A stretch of 6,468 nucleotides of DNA from Acidobacteriota bacterium (GTDB lineage Bacteria; Acidobacteriota; Terriglobia; Terriglobales; Acidobacteriaceae), in assembly GCA_003225615.1 (NCBI GenBank), contig QIAS01000064.1, positions 588 to 7,055 on the forward strand, in the 5' to 3' direction. Each line of letters starts with the position of its first letter. Positions within the stretch are counted from its first letter, which is position 1. The notes below the pieces were generated by a model. The model was not told the origin of the DNA and did no database searches. It saw only the letters and a program-made list of their open reading frames with translations. The position numbers were made by a program, and so were the translations under genes. Positions 6,127 through 6,468 of the stretch are shown here, one piece after another.

Positions 6127-6468
6127 ATGCGTTCTGAGATAGAACAAGCGGTGCAACTTCTGCAGCGCGGTGACGATGCGGCGCTGGAGCAGGCTCTGGC
6201 TCTGCTCCAAAATACCGTGTTCTCCTTTAGTATGCGCGTCTGCGGCCAGCGCGAGGATGCCGAAGATACGATGCAAGAAGTGCTTCTGAAATCGGTTCCG
6301 CACCTACCCAAATTCGACAGTCCCAAAGCCCTCGTGGTGTGGCTCTATAAGGTGGCGAAGAACCGCTGCCTGATGAGTCGGCGCCGGAGCAAGTTTGCTC
6401 CCAATCCAGACCTCTCGCTGGAAGAACTCATGCCGGATCGGAAGGAACTTGAGCAACTGGGGGCCAAC
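6127..6468 (+). CDS. ECF-type RNA polymerase sigma factor, N-terminal part
   Basis: The 114 visible codons run open to the window's right edge. After an acidic N-terminal helix (MRSEIEQAVQLLQRGDDAAL) comes sigma-70 region 2: NTVFSFSMRVCGQREDAEDT and MQEVLLKSVPHLPKF form regions 2.1-2.2, which bind core polymerase, and SPKALVVWLYKVAKNRCLM followed by SRRRSKFAP corresponds to the -10 recognition and melting part. Region 4 would lie beyond the window. Target genes cannot be told, and no anti-sigma gene is visible. The ATG at 6127 was chosen because the protein start is family-like; the frame stays open upstream but offers no ATG or GTG near, and no clear ribosome site precedes it. It is the only gene in the window without a lesion, and being divergent it may be unrelated to nitrate metabolism. 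Confidence 0.85.
   Translation, partial: MRSEIEQAVQLLQRGDDAALEQALALLQNTVFSFSMRVCGQREDAEDTMQEVLLKSVPHLPKFDSPKALVVWLYKVAKNRCLMSRRRSKFAPNPDLSLEELMPDRKELEQLGAN

Noticed and set aside
5955..6326. Minus-strand open frames opposite the sigma factor
   Set aside because: The plus-strand frame encodes a clear sigma region 2; the opposite frames are its shadow.

Overview
The window looks like a chromosomal stretch of a bacterium of moderately high G+C content (judged by eye, not counted). Protein style suggests an Acidobacteriota-like organism: the form of the ECF sigma factor, the NarB-type molybdoenzyme and the NnrS-like protein. That is inference from family resemblance only. The theme is nitrate reduction plus defence against nitric oxide.

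Layout: five genes lie on the minus strand and one on the plus strand. Reading right to left on the minus strand: (i) a Crp/Fnr-family regulator (5949-5279); (ii) ric/ytfE/scdA, a di-iron repair protein (5107-4404); (iii) nine bases further on, an NnrS-like polytopic haem/copper membrane protein (4394-3064); (iv) after a 105-bp gap with two palindromes, a long fusion of a NarK-type nitrate transporter with a NarI-like b-haem membrane domain and a C-terminal paired-CxxC tail (2958-731); (v) overlapping it by 8 bp (ATGGCTAA), the N-terminal third or so of a cytoplasmic molybdopterin nitrate reductase catalytic subunit, cut by the window's left edge (738-1). On the right, divergently transcribed, is the first 114 codons of an ECF-type RNA polymerase sigma factor (6127-6468, cut by the right edge).

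How they would work together (inference): the fusion imports nitrate and carries quinol electrons through its haem-b domain to the molybdenum enzyme translated directly after it. NO formed from nitrite is handled by RIC, which repairs Fe-S clusters, and by the NnrS-like protein. The Crp/Fnr protein is the natural candidate regulator; TGAC-N4-GTCA lies upstream of ric.

The striking oddity is that each of the five minus-strand genes carries exactly one disabling lesion while its active-site residues are otherwise preserved: an in-frame TAG in the molybdoenzyme, one-base losses in the transporter fusion and the NnrS-like gene, and apparent losses of about 25-28 and 34-37 bases in ric and the regulator. 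Either the whole nitrate/NO module is freshly decaying in this strain, or the assembly is error-rich here. The sequence alone cannot decide. No RNA gene, CRISPR array or insertion sequence was seen, and there is no gene-free stretch longer than about 180 bases.
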